A DNA stretch of 64,000 nucleotides from JANPLN01 sp041736155. GTDB taxonomy: Bacteria > Bdellovibrionota > Bdellovibrionia > Bdellovibrionales > JAGQZY01. Every line of letters starts with the position of its first letter. The stretch's first letter is position 1. The stretch covers positions 1-64,000 of the forward strand of contig JBGSUL010000075.1 in assembly GCA_041736155.1 (NCBI GenBank), read 5' to 3'. The translations under genes and the position numbers were made by a program. Below are positions 1 to 8,754 of this stretch, piece after piece. The notes under the pieces were generated by a model. The model saw only the letters and a program-made list of their open reading frames with translations, did no database searches and had not been told where the DNA came from.

Positions 1-1
1 C

Positions 2-109
2 GTTCTTAAACTTCTACCGGAATGGTTTGCAGATTATAATCATGTTGCCCCGCACTCTGCTCTTGGAATGCGAAGTCCGATCGAGTACAAGAAAGCCGTG
101 AACCTTTAA
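2..109 (+). CDS. IS3-family transposase (OrfB), C-terminal fragment cut by the window edge
   Basis: The 35 codons before the stop at 107-109 read like the end of an IS3-family DDE transposase: WFADYNHVAPHSALG followed by SPIEYKK. This is the usual 'YN..RPHSALG..SP.E' tail of the integrase core (rve_3 type). The catalytic DD(35)E region lies outside the window, so only the family can be given. A probable terminal inverted repeat follows 4-24 nt after the stop. On the opposite strand a secreted-protein reading frame runs into this element, so the insertion broke that gene. Confidence 0.75.
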   Translation, partial: VLKLLPEWFADYNHVAPHSALGMRSPIEYKKAVNL

Positions 110-112
110 CCG

Positions 113-133
113 TGTCCAATAAATCGGGGGTCA
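113..133. repeat. Probable right terminal inverted repeat of the IS3-like element
   Basis: Read on the minus strand, the sequence starts TGACCCCCGATTTATTGGAC just beyond the transposase stop. It begins with the TG dinucleotide typical of IS3-family ends. The partner repeat and target duplication are outside the window, so the exact boundary (about 133/134) is inferred. Confidence 0.5.
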
Positions 134-1400
134 CTCCAAAAACGAGATAACCATAAATTGTGTGTTCTCGTAAGCTAGCTATTTTTTCATAGAGCTTATG
201 CATTTTAGGTCCTAATAAAGGCTGGACGGCATCATAATCTAGGAGTAAGCCTCGAATTAATGGCAAAGAAACCTCTAGCGCATCAGCTAATTCAAATTCT
301 GTGGCACCTTGTTTTTCAAACTGAGTGATCTCCATCAGGAGCAGCTGCGCTACCACTTCGAAAGTTGATGCGTTCAAAAGGAAATTATTGATTTGAAATT
401 CAGAGACAATACTAAAAAAGGATCTGATCATTACGCTTAATCTTGATAAGTACTGAAGTGTTTCACCGGGTGTTGTTTCGATGAAATTACGCCGAAGATG
501 GTTCTCTTCAATTAATTTCTCCATGGGGCGTTTCCCGCCCTGCATAGCTATTAATAACTTAATTGGCAATGAAGAGCGCATTCTTACTAGTTCCTCTTGC
601 GAGTCTTTTGCTAAATCAAAATCCTGGTGTTGTTTTAATTTTTTAGCCACGTTCTTTAAAAATTGAAACTCGCTCAAAATGCCACCACCAAATACTGTAT
701 CGGATCGCAGTGAAAAATAACGGGGTGAAATTTCGACATCTGGATGAATTTGAACCTTTTCATTCCACCATTGATCGAAATCCGCAATTAAACCTAAAAA
801 ATCTGGTTGATCAAAAACCAAAGACTCGTTGCTCACGAGGGCATTCAATGCTTTTTTTGCTATCTGATCTAATAACATATTGCCTTTATTCAAACTGGCA
901 CTTGCAAGCAAGTTCTCACGGGCTCTTAAGTCTAAATTCCCAATTTCTATTTCATTAAGTTCGTGAAAATTTACACCAGTGTCTTCAAAAAGGACCTTGG
1001 CTTGCTGATATTGAGAGAGCGTGAGTCTTATAGTAACAGCTCGAGGTCCACAGTAGTTTAAATACATGCCACCATCAAATTTTTGCATGGGAATCGATTT
1101 TTCGAACCAGTACTGAAGCGCCAATAATAGGTTTTGCACAGCTGACTCTTCACCTGCAGATAGGGACTTCGATTGGCCAGTGATATTATTGGCGATTTGA
1201 ATCTGGGAGGGAGGCAAATAGATAATATTTGCAGGTGAAACGCAATATTCTTTAACTTGTGATTTCTCGTCGAAAATGGCTGCTAATAAAACATTGGGTG
1301 AAAATATAAAAACCCCCACCAGGGTTGCGATGAGCATAATTCTATAATTTTCGTATCTACGTAGCCAAATATTGAGTGGCTTTGAATAGTTAAGTGTCAT
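134..1400 (-). pseudogene. Exported protein of unknown function, 3' end removed by IS insertion
   Basis: The frame is open from 1427, but the ATG at 1400 is the better start because a GAGG lies 6 nt upstream. The N-terminus has a charged stretch, then a hydrophobic segment (MLIATLVGVFIFSP, about residues 22-41) that looks like a signal peptide or anchor. The rest is a soluble, mainly helical protein of about 420 residues with no domain I recognise. Sequence that belongs to the gene ends near 134. The frame continues to position 6 only by reading the transposase backwards, so its last ~42 residues are artefactual. I infer that the native stop was lost when the IS3-like element inserted. Function unknown. 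Confidence 0.6.
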
Positions 1401-1660
1401 GCAAGCCTCAATGGGGTTTAATGTCATTTAAACGAGTATGCTATTTAGACTAAGTAATTTCAAAATGTAGTGGTTGGACCACAGCCATAACAGTCTTGTG
1501 ATACGTGATGTTTTTTCTATTTAACACAATGCCTTCTTTATAAGCAAGTCATTTCATTAATTTTTTAATCTCTTCATATCCACATAGCTTCCTCCGCATT
1601 TGTGAATTTAAGCTTTTAGGTAATAGTTTGATTGTTAAATAGTGGTGATTTTTTGATGAG
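1401..1660. other. AT-rich gap with no clear gene
   Basis: No convincing reading frame, RNA gene or strong hairpin is visible here. The only point of note is a minus-strand frame (1549-1678) that would become joined to the NAD-kinase-like fragment upstream if the G8 run at 1679-1686 were one base shorter. Confidence 0.4.
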
Positions 1661-1822
1661 TCAGGACTGAGGATGAGCGGGGGGGGAGAGATAACCCTGC
1701 AAAAACAACGTTAAAAATTCCTTACCACATTTATTTTTAAGCCACGTGTACAGTTCTTCAGCGAGAGACTGAGCGCGTGGCGTTTGATCACGGTAGATAA
1801 TAGCGACGTTCTGTATCCTCAT
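1661..1822 (-). pseudogene. NAD-kinase-like N-terminal remnant (53 codons)
   Basis: The minus-strand frame starts with ATG at 1822 and reads NVAIIYRDQTPRAQSLAEEL, then YTWLKNK. This resembles the first beta-strand and helix of NAD kinases (V.(I/L)(V/I)Y + helix ending in WL). The frame stops after 53 codons, and the GGDG motif that defines the active family never appears. A run of eight G (1679-1686, plus strand) lies just before the stop. A one-base change there would extend the frame to 1549 but still would not restore a kinase. Most likely a decayed fragment; the family assignment rests on one short motif. Confidence 0.35.
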
Positions 1823-1872
1823 CTTTTGTAGACTGGGGCGTCGCTCAGGATTAGTAAAGCTTTGGCAAACAA

Positions 1873-1898
1873 AAAGCGCGGTGCCCCTATTTTATTGG
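1873..1898 (-). terminator. Rho-independent terminator overlapping the stop codon of the 1887-3089 gene
   Basis: On the minus strand AAGCG-TGCC pairs with GGCA-(CCG)-CGCTT and is followed by TTTTTG. The stop codon TAG lies in the loop, so the hairpin starts inside the coding end. Confidence 0.5.
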
Positions 1899-3089
1899 CA
1901 CGCTTAAATCCACGATAATTTCGTCTTGCTTCACTTGGTTTTTGAGATCGTCAACGATGAAAAACTCAAAAAGATATTCATGACCATTGAGAAGCGATAC
2001 ACTCGTTTGCGTGGGGCGCGTGGTTGCATAAATATAGGCTCCGTCGGTGCGAGGGACTTCGGCCCACACGACTTCGCCACTTGGATCTATGGTTTTTCGC
2101 GAAAGTTTATAAACACCCGGTTTACCAGATTGATAATGATCCACATTGAGGGTGGAGATGGTGGCGCTTCCTACTTTTTTTGGCTCGGCTCTAAGGGGAG
2201 TGGCCGTCTCATTCACAATGACTTCAAATTTGAAGTAAGGGATGCTTGCATAGTTGAGGGGAAATACCTTGAGTTTGGTGACGGGTGTGTGCGGGTTGAT
2301 ATTATAAAAGCTTTCAACACCTGAGTTAGAATTATTCTCATAACCAGGGCCATATCCATAACTGCTCAAGCTCCAAGGTGCGATGGAACGGCCAGGTTGG
2401 GGACTTTTTATGCGATAGGCGACAGTGATGTAGTTGCTTGCGAGAGGGAACGTCGCGGGAGCATCTAAAATCTCAATCTGTAGCTCTGTACGGTGATCGG
2501 GCGGAGTAACGTCAACAGTGAGACTTTGGCCAGTTTGCACATCAAACTGTTTTTCTTCGTTGAGGAGCGTAGACGGGTGGCTCACTTTGGATGTATGTTT
2601 TCCCGCGTTGGTAATAAAAAGGTTTTTTTGTTTTTCATCCGCTGTACCCAGGGCATTGAGGCTTCCCAGAGCGCCCGTTGAATGAGAGAGAGTAATGAAC
2701 GCCTGTGGGCCCAAGTCGACTTTAAAGGGCTCGTCCGCCCAAGTTAAATGAACTGCCGAAAGAAAGACCTCCGTCAGGCGAGATGGTTCCACCTTGATCG
2801 TGCAATCATTATTTCCAAACTGCACCGGAGAGGCAACGCTGACTTGTAAACAGCCCGTGCCTGTGTTCACAGAGTAGGTTTTGTCAGGCTTGAGATCGAC
2901 GTATTTATTCTGTGAGGTAAATCTCAAAACCTTATTGCTTTGATTAAATTCGTCTTGGACAGGTTGTGGAAATGAACTGATATCGGGCCAATGAACAACG
3001 ATGGTTCCGAGGTCCTCGACAGGTGTAATGGTTTTCGCAAAACTGGCGCTGGTTATAAATAGGCAACAAAGAATGAAAATCGTTTTCAT
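1887..3089 (-). CDS. Exported protein of unknown function
   Basis: Four hundred residues starting with a clean signal peptide (MKTIFILCCLFITSASFA, cleavage after residue 18-19). The ATG at 3089 has a strong Shine-Dalgarno site, GGGAGG, about 8 nt upstream. The mature protein looks beta-rich: many Val/Thr/Ser alternations and a Gly/Tyr-rich stretch near residue 240 (SLSSYGYGPGYENN). I see no catalytic motif, no lipobox, and no C-terminal aromatic barrel signature, so periplasmic or surface location is inferred only. The middle (about residues 180-230) resembles a carbohydrate-binding or Ig-like beta sandwich in composition, but I cannot assign a family. It stands alone on the minus strand with its own terminator. 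Confidence 0.7.
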   Translation of the reverse strand: MKTIFILCCLFITSASFAKTITPVEDLGTIVVHWPDISSFPQPVQDEFNQSNKVLRFTSQNKYVDLKPDKTYSVNTGTGCLQVSVASPVQFGNNDCTIKVEPSRLTEVFLSAVHLTWADEPFKVDLGPQAFITLSHSTGALGSLNALGTADEKQKNLFITNAGKHTSKVSHPSTLLNEEKQFDVQTGQSLTVDVTPPDHRTELQIEILDAPATFPLASNYITVAYRIKSPQPGRSIAPWSLSSYGYGPGYENNSNSGVESFYNINPHTPVTKLKVFPLNYASIPYFKFEVIVNETATPLRAEPKKVGSATISTLNVDHYQSGKPGVYKLSRKTIDPSGEVVWAEVPRTDGAYIYATTRPTQTSVSLLNGHEYLFEFFIVDDLKNQVKQDEIIVDLSVPIK

Positions 3090-3192
3090 AAATTCTCCCT
3101 CCCAGGATGTTTTCGATAAGCCTAGCGAAAGAATTCACAAGAAAATACTTATTTTATTATAATGCCTAATGTTGCCATTTGATGGGAAGCAT

Positions 3193-3738
3193 TTACAAAG
3201 AAGGGCGGCGGTCCTTCAGATGCTGGATCGTCGGCGCGTACCAATCGGCATAACCGAGGCGACGACCAACAAGAGCAATGCTGTCGATCAGTTTTCGCAC
3301 GAACCAGGTGCGCGAGGTCACCACATTGGAAAAGTCCGAAAAGAAAACGCAGATCTTAAAAGGATTTTTGGTTTTCATCACATGCGGAAGCGCGGTAAAA
3401 AAAGGTTCAATGTCGAGTGGTGGGTTATAGCCTTCGATCACTTCCACTTCGCTCAAGCTCTCGTTCCATTGGCTGTGGGCCGCACCACGCTCTGTTTCTA
3501 AACGCTCACCGCTACGCAGTTTCATTTTTCTAAATCCCGATTTTACATTGAGGTATCCAGAGAGCACTTGAAAGTTTTGCGAGGTTCCAGGATGCACATG
3601 GGCGGGAACATAACCACCGGGAGCTAAGCGATAACGCAATTCACGAACTTTTCCATCTTCGGTATTCCATTCATCATCAAACAGAAACGTTTGTTCGTTG
3701 CCAGGAAGCCGCACAATTCGAGTCGTTGAGACTTCCAT
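3193..3738 (-). CDS. Cupin-domain protein
   Basis: The core motif GGYVPAHVHPGTSQNFQVLS (about residues 41-60) fits cupin motif 1, G(X)5HXH(X)3-4E(X)6G. Gln takes the place of the usual Glu ligand, so metal binding may be altered or lost. Motif 2 is weak: HSQWNES around residue 89. The C-terminal ~70 residues are an extension with a hydrophobic patch (ICVFFSDFSNVV). The start codon lies 2 nt after the stop of the upstream M3 peptidase gene, with GAGG inside the peptidase end, so translation is probably coupled. Cupins are sugar, amino-acid or ligand binders of very diverse function; the substrate cannot be read from the sequence. Confidence 0.75.
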   Translation of the reverse strand: MEVSTTRIVRLPGNEQTFLFDDEWNTEDGKVRELRYRLAPGGYVPAHVHPGTSQNFQVLSGYLNVKSGFRKMKLRSGERLETERGAAHSQWNESLSEVEVIEGYNPPLDIEPFFTALPHVMKTKNPFKICVFFSDFSNVVTSRTWFVRKLIDSIALVGRRLGYADWYAPTIQHLKDRRPSL

Positions 3739-3740
3739 GA

Positions 3741-5798
3741 TTACCTCGGACTTGTCGGTGAAGGCGTTGGTAAAAGTCCAGATCTTCTTAACAGGGCTTT
3801 AGGATCCGGGTCGCGGCCCCGAAAGCGACGATACAATTCTGCCGGCTCTTCGCTCCCGCCACGACTCAGGACACAATCGCGAAATTTTTGCGCCACTTCG
3901 CGGTTGTAAATGCCTTTTTCTAAAAAAGCTTCAAACGCATCGGCATCAAGAACTTCGGCCCACTTGTAGCTGTAATAGCCAGCGGAATATCCGCCAGCAA
4001 AAATATGCGAAAAGGTGACCGAGAAACTAGTGTTGGGTATCCGTGGAAGGACGGCGAGGGGACCCAGAACCTTTTCTTCGAGTTCGAGAGTTTTGAGCGG
4101 CGTTCCGGGAGCCACATCGTGCCACGCGAGATCCATGTAACAAAAACTGAGCTGGCGCATGCTTCCATAGCCGGCATTAAAGTTTTTGCTTTTTTTCAAT
4201 TTCAGATAAAGATCTTCGGGAAGATCTTGGCCAGTTTGGTAATGTTTCGCAAAAAGACTGAGAGTTTCTTTTTCCAACGCCCAGTTTTCCATAATTTGCG
4301 AAGGGAGTTCGACAAAATCCCATAAAACGTTGGTGCCTGCGATGGACGGATATTGGCCGTCGGAAAGCAAACTGTGGAGAGCGTGGCCAAACTCATGAAA
4401 TAGGGTTTGCACTTCGGAAAAGGTGAGGAGCGACGGCGTTTCTTTTGTAGGTTTTGAAAAGTTACAAACTAAACTCACATGGGGGCGATAGCGAGTGTGA
4501 CCATCGGACCCCTGCTCTAAAAACGAAGTCATCCAAGCGCCGCCTCTTTTGTTTTGGCGCGGGAACATATCAAAATAAAGCAGTCCGACAAAACCTTTAT
4601 CATCATGAACTTCAAAAGCTTTGACGTCATCGTGGTAGGTGGGAACTTTATCCGTGGGTTGGAACTTCAAACCAAATAATTTTTGCGCGTGCTGGAAAAT
4701 ACCATCAATACTTTTTTCCAGAGAGAAAAAGGGACGTAAGTCTTCTTCATGAAAATGAAAAAGCTGTTCTTTGAGTTTTTCAGAATAGTAAGCAAAGTCC
4801 CAAGGCATAATTTCCGTAGAGCCTTCAAGCTGGTTGCGTAAGGCCCGGACATCTTCGATTTCTTTTTTTGTCGCCTCGACGGAGGGTTTTAAAAGTTGGT
4901 CGAGAAAGGAGCGCACGGTTTGCGTCGACTTTGCCATTCTGCGGGTGAGAACAAAATCCGCATGGGTTTTGTAACCGAGAAGGAGAGCACGTTGTGCGCG
5001 TAATTCAGCCAGTCGCTCACACAGTTCCACATTGCTCCACTCGCCAGTGACCGCACGTTGATTGGAGGCCATCCACATTTGTTGGCGGAGTTCACGACGA
5101 GAGGAATAAGTTAAAAAAGGAATGTAGCTGGGCGCTTGTAAAGAAAAATGCCATTCCTCAGGTTTACCAGCTTCGCGTGCAGTCTCTTGCGCGGCCTGTA
5201 TGGCCGAAGCAGGAAGTCCGGCGAGGTCTTCTTTTTTGGTAATGGCTAAATGAAAAGCATTGGTGGCTTTGAGCAAATTTTGTCCAAACCGCGGCGCGAT
5301 CTGCGCCAGTTCTTTATCCAGCTCGCGCAAACGATTTTTATCTTCTGCGGAAAGAAGAGCCCCATTGCGGGCAAAGTCTTCGTAGTATTTTTTGAGAAGA
5401 TTTTTTTGCTCCGTAGTCAGAGGCCACTGTTTTTGATTGTCATAGACCGTTTTGATTTTTTGAAACAGGGTTCGGTCCAACTGGATATTGTTACCATGCT
5501 CAGCAAGCAGCGTGGAAATGGTATCCGCCTGGGCATCGATATCGGGAGACGTACAACAATGGAGTAAGTTAAAATAAACACCGGAGACACGCTCTAGCGG
5601 CAAGCTCGAAAACTCAAGAGCTTCAATGGTATTTTTAAAGTCGGGCGCTTGTGTCTGAGATTTGATTTTTTCGATGGTCTCTTTAGCCTCGGCAATGCCG
5701 TCTTGGATCAGCTTGGTAAAACCTTTGTGATCCAATTGAGGGAAGGGAATGGCGCCGTAGGGGAGACCGTTATTGAGAGAAAAAATTTGCAAGTTCAT
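3741..5798 (-). CDS. prlC: Oligopeptidase A-type zinc metallopeptidase (M3 family)
   Basis: Cytoplasmic thimet-type peptidase that degrades oligopeptides, including cleaved signal peptides, in characterised relatives. The zinc motif HEFGHALHSL sits at about residue 465, where the E. coli enzyme (680 residues) has it; this protein is 685 residues. Other M3 landmarks are present, for example the DFVELPSQIMENW helix and the FSHIFAGGYSAGYYSYKWA segment with the conserved Tyr/His-rich substrate-binding loop. I chose ATG 5798, not the in-frame ATG 5813, because AGGAG lies 7 nt before it. No signal peptide is seen. The gene is two bases upstream of a cupin gene and forms an operon with it. Confidence 0.9.
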   Translation of the reverse strand: MNLQIFSLNNGLPYGAIPFPQLDHKGFTKLIQDGIAEAKETIEKIKSQTQAPDFKNTIEALEFSSLPLERVSGVYFNLLHCCTSPDIDAQADTISTLLAEHGNNIQLDRTLFQKIKTVYDNQKQWPLTTEQKNLLKKYYEDFARNGALLSAEDKNRLRELDKELAQIAPRFGQNLLKATNAFHLAITKKEDLAGLPASAIQAAQETAREAGKPEEWHFSLQAPSYIPFLTYSSRRELRQQMWMASNQRAVTGEWSNVELCERLAELRAQRALLLGYKTHADFVLTRRMAKSTQTVRSFLDQLLKPSVEATKKEIEDVRALRNQLEGSTEIMPWDFAYYSEKLKEQLFHFHEEDLRPFFSLEKSIDGIFQHAQKLFGLKFQPTDKVPTYHDDVKAFEVHDDKGFVGLLYFDMFPRQNKRGGAWMTSFLEQGSDGHTRYRPHVSLVCNFSKPTKETPSLLTFSEVQTLFHEFGHALHSLLSDGQYPSIAGTNVLWDFVELPSQIMENWALEKETLSLFAKHYQTGQDLPEDLYLKLKKSKNFNAGYGSMRQLSFCYMDLAWHDVAPGTPLKTLELEEKVLGPLAVLPRIPNTSFSVTFSHIFAGGYSAGYYSYKWAEVLDADAFEAFLEKGIYNREVAQKFRDCVLSRGGSEEPAELYRRFRGRDPDPKALLRRSGLLPTPSPTSPR

Positions 5799-5865
5799 GG
5801 TGAGTCTCCTCATTAGACACTTCTAATTTAGAGGGACTTGCTGGGGAAGTAAAGAGAGGTGTGGA

Positions 5866-7758
5866 TCAACGCGGAGAGAGAATAAGTTCTTTTGTCTCGT
5901 TGACCTGGACGCGGACAGGAACCTCTTTCACGACTCCGGAAATCGGATTTACCGTCTTAATCATCGTGTCAACATCGGCATCGATAACGATCTTTTCGCC
6001 ATTGCGTAGTTTACGCGATCCATAAAATGCTTCCACGCCCACAGTGCGCACAATAATAGCGCCCGAGGGAATGCTGGCCAGCTTAAAGGAAACAAAGTTG
6101 CCAGGTGGCAAGCCGTTAAAACGTCGCGTCTCTGATTGATAACCATTGAGAGCCAAGGACACCATAAACGGTTTACTGCTGTGCAGTTCCACTTCGGCCG
6201 GCGTCACGAGCTTGGTATTTTGTGAATTGAGAAAAATTTGTGCCCCAAGCGGTTCACTCGTAATGCGCAAGCGCGGGGAGGATTTGGAGGCGAGAAGGGT
6301 TTTGCCTACGATCTTAGCCTCTTGGTAACATTGTACGGGGATGCCGTAAGACTGAATTTGTGTACAGGCGCTCACAACCATTTTAGGTTGAAATTGATTA
6401 AAGAGAGCAAAAGATCCCACTGCTAAAGCGATAATAACAAAAAAGGCACCTAAAAACGAAGCGACGGGGCTTGCGTCGACTTGGGCGGTGTGTGAACCTT
6501 TTCCGGTAGTTGATGGGGGCGGATTTGTATAGTTAACCGTTTGTGTTGTTGTAGGAGAACCTAGCCCGGTGAAGTTGGGGGATTTATTGACGGAGAGATG
6601 CGACTGACTGATTTCGCCCAGTTGGGATAAGGTGACACCTTGAGTGTGTGGTCCTAAGCCCCCACGTTTGACTTCGAGATCATCAAAGTTCATTTTATCC
6701 GTGGCATTTTTAGAGTAGGTCATCGATTGAGTGATGGCATCCATCTTGTGGGGGCGTTCCACTTCCTGCACTTGTGGCACGTCCACTTTGGAATAAGCCA
6801 CTTGGCGCTTGCGCGCATCGATGATTTCTTCGGCATAAATTTCTTTGATAAACTCACTAAAATCTTGGCTGGAGAAATCGGGATTGTAACGATTGAGAAA
6901 GCTTTGTAGATCTTTTTGCAACTCGGCCGCTGTTTGATAGCGCTGCGTTTTATTACGCATCAGTGACTTGTTAACAATTTTTTCCAACTCGACAGGAATA
7001 TTGGGATCCATCTGGCGCAGGCTTGGAATTTTACAATCGCGAATTTTTCGCAAGGTCGTCATCTCATTATTGCTCAGGAACAAACGTTGTTCACTGAGCA
7101 TTTCCCAGAGCATAATACCCATGGCAAAAATATCAGTACGACCGTCGACTTCGAGTCCATCCACCTGCTCGGGGCTCATGTAACCAAATTTCCCTTTGAG
7201 AGTACCGACACGCGTGTTTTCTTGTTGGGTGGTGGATTTGGCAATACCAAAATCAATGATCTTCACTTCACCCTCAAAACTGACCATGACGTTTTGCGGA
7301 CTCATATCACGATGGATAATGTTGAGCGGTTCGCCGGTAGAAGCATCAATCAAGCGATGCGCATGATCCAGGCCCGCCGCGATCATTTTTGTGGCGTAGA
7401 CAATATGGCTGACGGAAAAACGTTTATTGAGTTGTTTAAGACGATTGAGAATCTGGCGGAGATTTTTACCTTCGACATATTCCATAACGAGATAGAGTTG
7501 TTTGTTCTCGACACCAAAATCGTGAATGCCGACAACGTTACTGTGCGAGATATTGACAGCAATTTTCGCTTCGTCTTTGAACATGCGGATAAAATCTTCA
7601 GAGGCGGAATGCTGAGAGAGAATGCGTTTAACGGCGACGAACTTTTGCAAACCTTCAGCAGCAAGTTTTTTCGAAAGATAAATTTCGGCCATGCCGCCCG
7701 CAGCCAGCTTTTCGAGAAGGATGTAATTTCCGAATCTCTCAAATTTCTCTTGTGCCAA
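5866..7758 (-). CDS. Membrane-anchored Ser/Thr protein kinase with PEGA domain
   Basis: Eukaryotic-type (Hanks) kinase of 630 residues. The kinase domain is at about 10-290: glycine loop LAAGGMAEIYL (19-28), ATP Lys44 in VAVKRI, catalytic Asp151 in HRDMSPQNV, metal-binding Asp169 in DFG, and SPE at 195-197. All essential residues are present, so it should be active. A Thr/Ser/Pro-rich linker (340-430) precedes one membrane helix (about 434-454). The outer part carries a PEGA-like repeat (RITSEPLGAQIFLN, from about 497), expected in the periplasm. This is the classical bacterial one-pass receptor-kinase layout; ligand and targets are unknown. It is divergently transcribed from coaE across a 97-nt gap. 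Confidence 0.9.
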   Translation of the reverse strand: MAQEKFERFGNYILLEKLAAGGMAEIYLSKKLAAEGLQKFVAVKRILSQHSASEDFIRMFKDEAKIAVNISHSNVVGIHDFGVENKQLYLVMEYVEGKNLRQILNRLKQLNKRFSVSHIVYATKMIAAGLDHAHRLIDASTGEPLNIIHRDMSPQNVMVSFEGEVKIIDFGIAKSTTQQENTRVGTLKGKFGYMSPEQVDGLEVDGRTDIFAMGIMLWEMLSEQRLFLSNNEMTTLRKIRDCKIPSLRQMDPNIPVELEKIVNKSLMRNKTQRYQTAAELQKDLQSFLNRYNPDFSSQDFSEFIKEIYAEEIIDARKRQVAYSKVDVPQVQEVERPHKMDAITQSMTYSKNATDKMNFDDLEVKRGGLGPHTQGVTLSQLGEISQSHLSVNKSPNFTGLGSPTTTQTVNYTNPPPSTTGKGSHTAQVDASPVASFLGAFFVIIALAVGSFALFNQFQPKMVVSACTQIQSYGIPVQCYQEAKIVGKTLLASKSSPRLRITSEPLGAQIFLNSQNTKLVTPAEVELHSSKPFMVSLALNGYQSETRRFNGLPPGNFVSFKLASIPSGAIIVRTVGVEAFYGSRKLRNGEKIVIDADVDTMIKTVNPISGVVKEVPVRVQVNETKELILSPR

Positions 7759-7855
7759 AAGTTGTCCTCTTTTACTCTCTTCTTATCGGCTATCATGTGG
7801 AGAAAATGAGGTTTTTCTCATTAACTAGACATGTTACCTAGACAAAGGTGTAAGC

Positions 7856-8443
7856 ATGAAATGGATCGGTTTGACGGGTGGAATTGCGACAGGAAAATCC
7901 ACCGTCGCAAACATGTTGAGACAAGCGGGACACACAGTCATCGATGCGGATGCCGTAGCCCACGAGGCTTTGGTCGCGTCGAGTCCAGTGCTCCCGCAAA
8001 TCATTTCAGCCTTTGGCCAAGACCTCCTCGATAAACAGGGCAACGTTCAGCGCCCTCTTTTGGGACAAAAAATCTTTAAAAACAAATCGCAAAGATTACT
8101 TTTAGAAGCCATCACCCACCCCTTCGTCCGTGAACGAGTTGCTAAACTTCGTGCAGAAGCCGAAGCCCGAGGCGACAAAGTCGCCTTTTACGATGTCCCT
8201 TTGTTGTACGAAAAAAACATGCAAGAAGATTTTGATAGAGTCGTTGTCGTTACCTGTAATGCAGATCTACAATTGTCGCGCTTGATGACTCGCAATTCTC
8301 TCTCTCAAACTGAAGCCCAAGAAAGACTTGCAGCCCAATGGCCCATGGTCGAAAAAGAAAAACGCGCTGACATTTTAATCCACAACAACGGCTCTTTTGT
8401 CGATTTGCAAAAGCAAGTGGACCAGCTCACTGCCAAGATCTAA
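7856..8443 (+). CDS. coaE: Dephospho-CoA kinase
   Basis: Last step of coenzyme A synthesis: ATP-dependent 3'-phosphorylation of dephospho-CoA in the cytoplasm. The P-loop GLTGGIATGKST is at residues 5-16. The DADAVAHEAL segment (30-39) is the usual CoaE substrate/Mg site, and the lid-like region DVPLLYEK (about 117-124) also matches. Length (195) is normal. AAGGTG lies 5 nt before the ATG. The stop codon TAA at 8441-8443 is also the first three bases of a 46-bp perfect inverted repeat, so transcription probably ends in that structure. Confidence 0.93.
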   Translation: MKWIGLTGGIATGKSTVANMLRQAGHTVIDADAVAHEALVASSPVLPQIISAFGQDLLDKQGNVQRPLLGQKIFKNKSQRLLLEAITHPFVRERVAKLRAEAEARGDKVAFYDVPLLYEKNMQEDFDRVVVVTCNADLQLSRLMTRNSLSQTEAQERLAAQWPMVEKEKRADILIHNNGSFVDLQKQVDQLTAKI

Positions 8444-8580
8444 ATTTTTCTACTTTTCCAAATTATCGAAAGGTCTTTTTTAGGACGCGTCCCATCCATG
8501 GGACTCAAGCGCTTTCTCGATCCATGAACGCGAGGTCCTAAAAAAGACCTTTCGATAATTTGGAAAAGTAGAAAAATTTA
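8441..8580. repeat. Long perfect fold-back repeat H1 at the coaE stop codon
   Basis: Arms 8441-8486 and 8535-8580 are perfect reverse complements over 46 bp, separated by a 48-nt loop. The left arm begins with the TAA stop of coaE. The inner arm ends read TTTTTAGGAC / GTCCTAAAAA, and the loop holds its own small palindrome (TCCCAT-CC-ATGGGA). Loop and inner ends are shared, inverted, with the repeat at 8607-8754. Likely a transcription terminator or RNA-stability element; the stem is far longer than any ordinary terminator. Confidence 0.9.
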
Positions 8581-8606
8581 ACCCAACAGAAAACGCCTAA
8601 ATTAAG

Positions 8607-8754
8607 CAATTTTGAAATCTTCTTTTTTTAAAAATTTTGAAACCTTCTTTTTAGGACCTCGCGTTCAGGAAGAGAAAGCGCTTGAGTCCCATGGATGGGA
8701 CGCGTCCTAAAAAGAAGGTTTCAAAATTTTTAAAAAAAGAAGATTTCAAAATTG
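8607..8754. repeat. Long perfect fold-back repeat H2 at the end of the convergent gene
   Basis: Arms 8607-8657 and 8704-8754 pair perfectly over 51 bp around a 46-nt loop. The right arm includes the last two sense codons and TGA stop (8746-8748) of the minus-strand gene. The loop, read on the minus strand, matches the H1 loop in 42 positions; the only difference is a 4-nt versus 6-nt patch. The outer arms of H1 and H2 are unrelated in sequence. Only 26 nt separate the two structures. Confidence 0.9.

Noticed and set aside
7087..7809. A 240-codon plus-strand frame opposite the Ser/Thr kinase
   Set aside because: It is antisense to clear kinase motifs, has no ribosome site or known domain, and its length is a side effect of codon bias.
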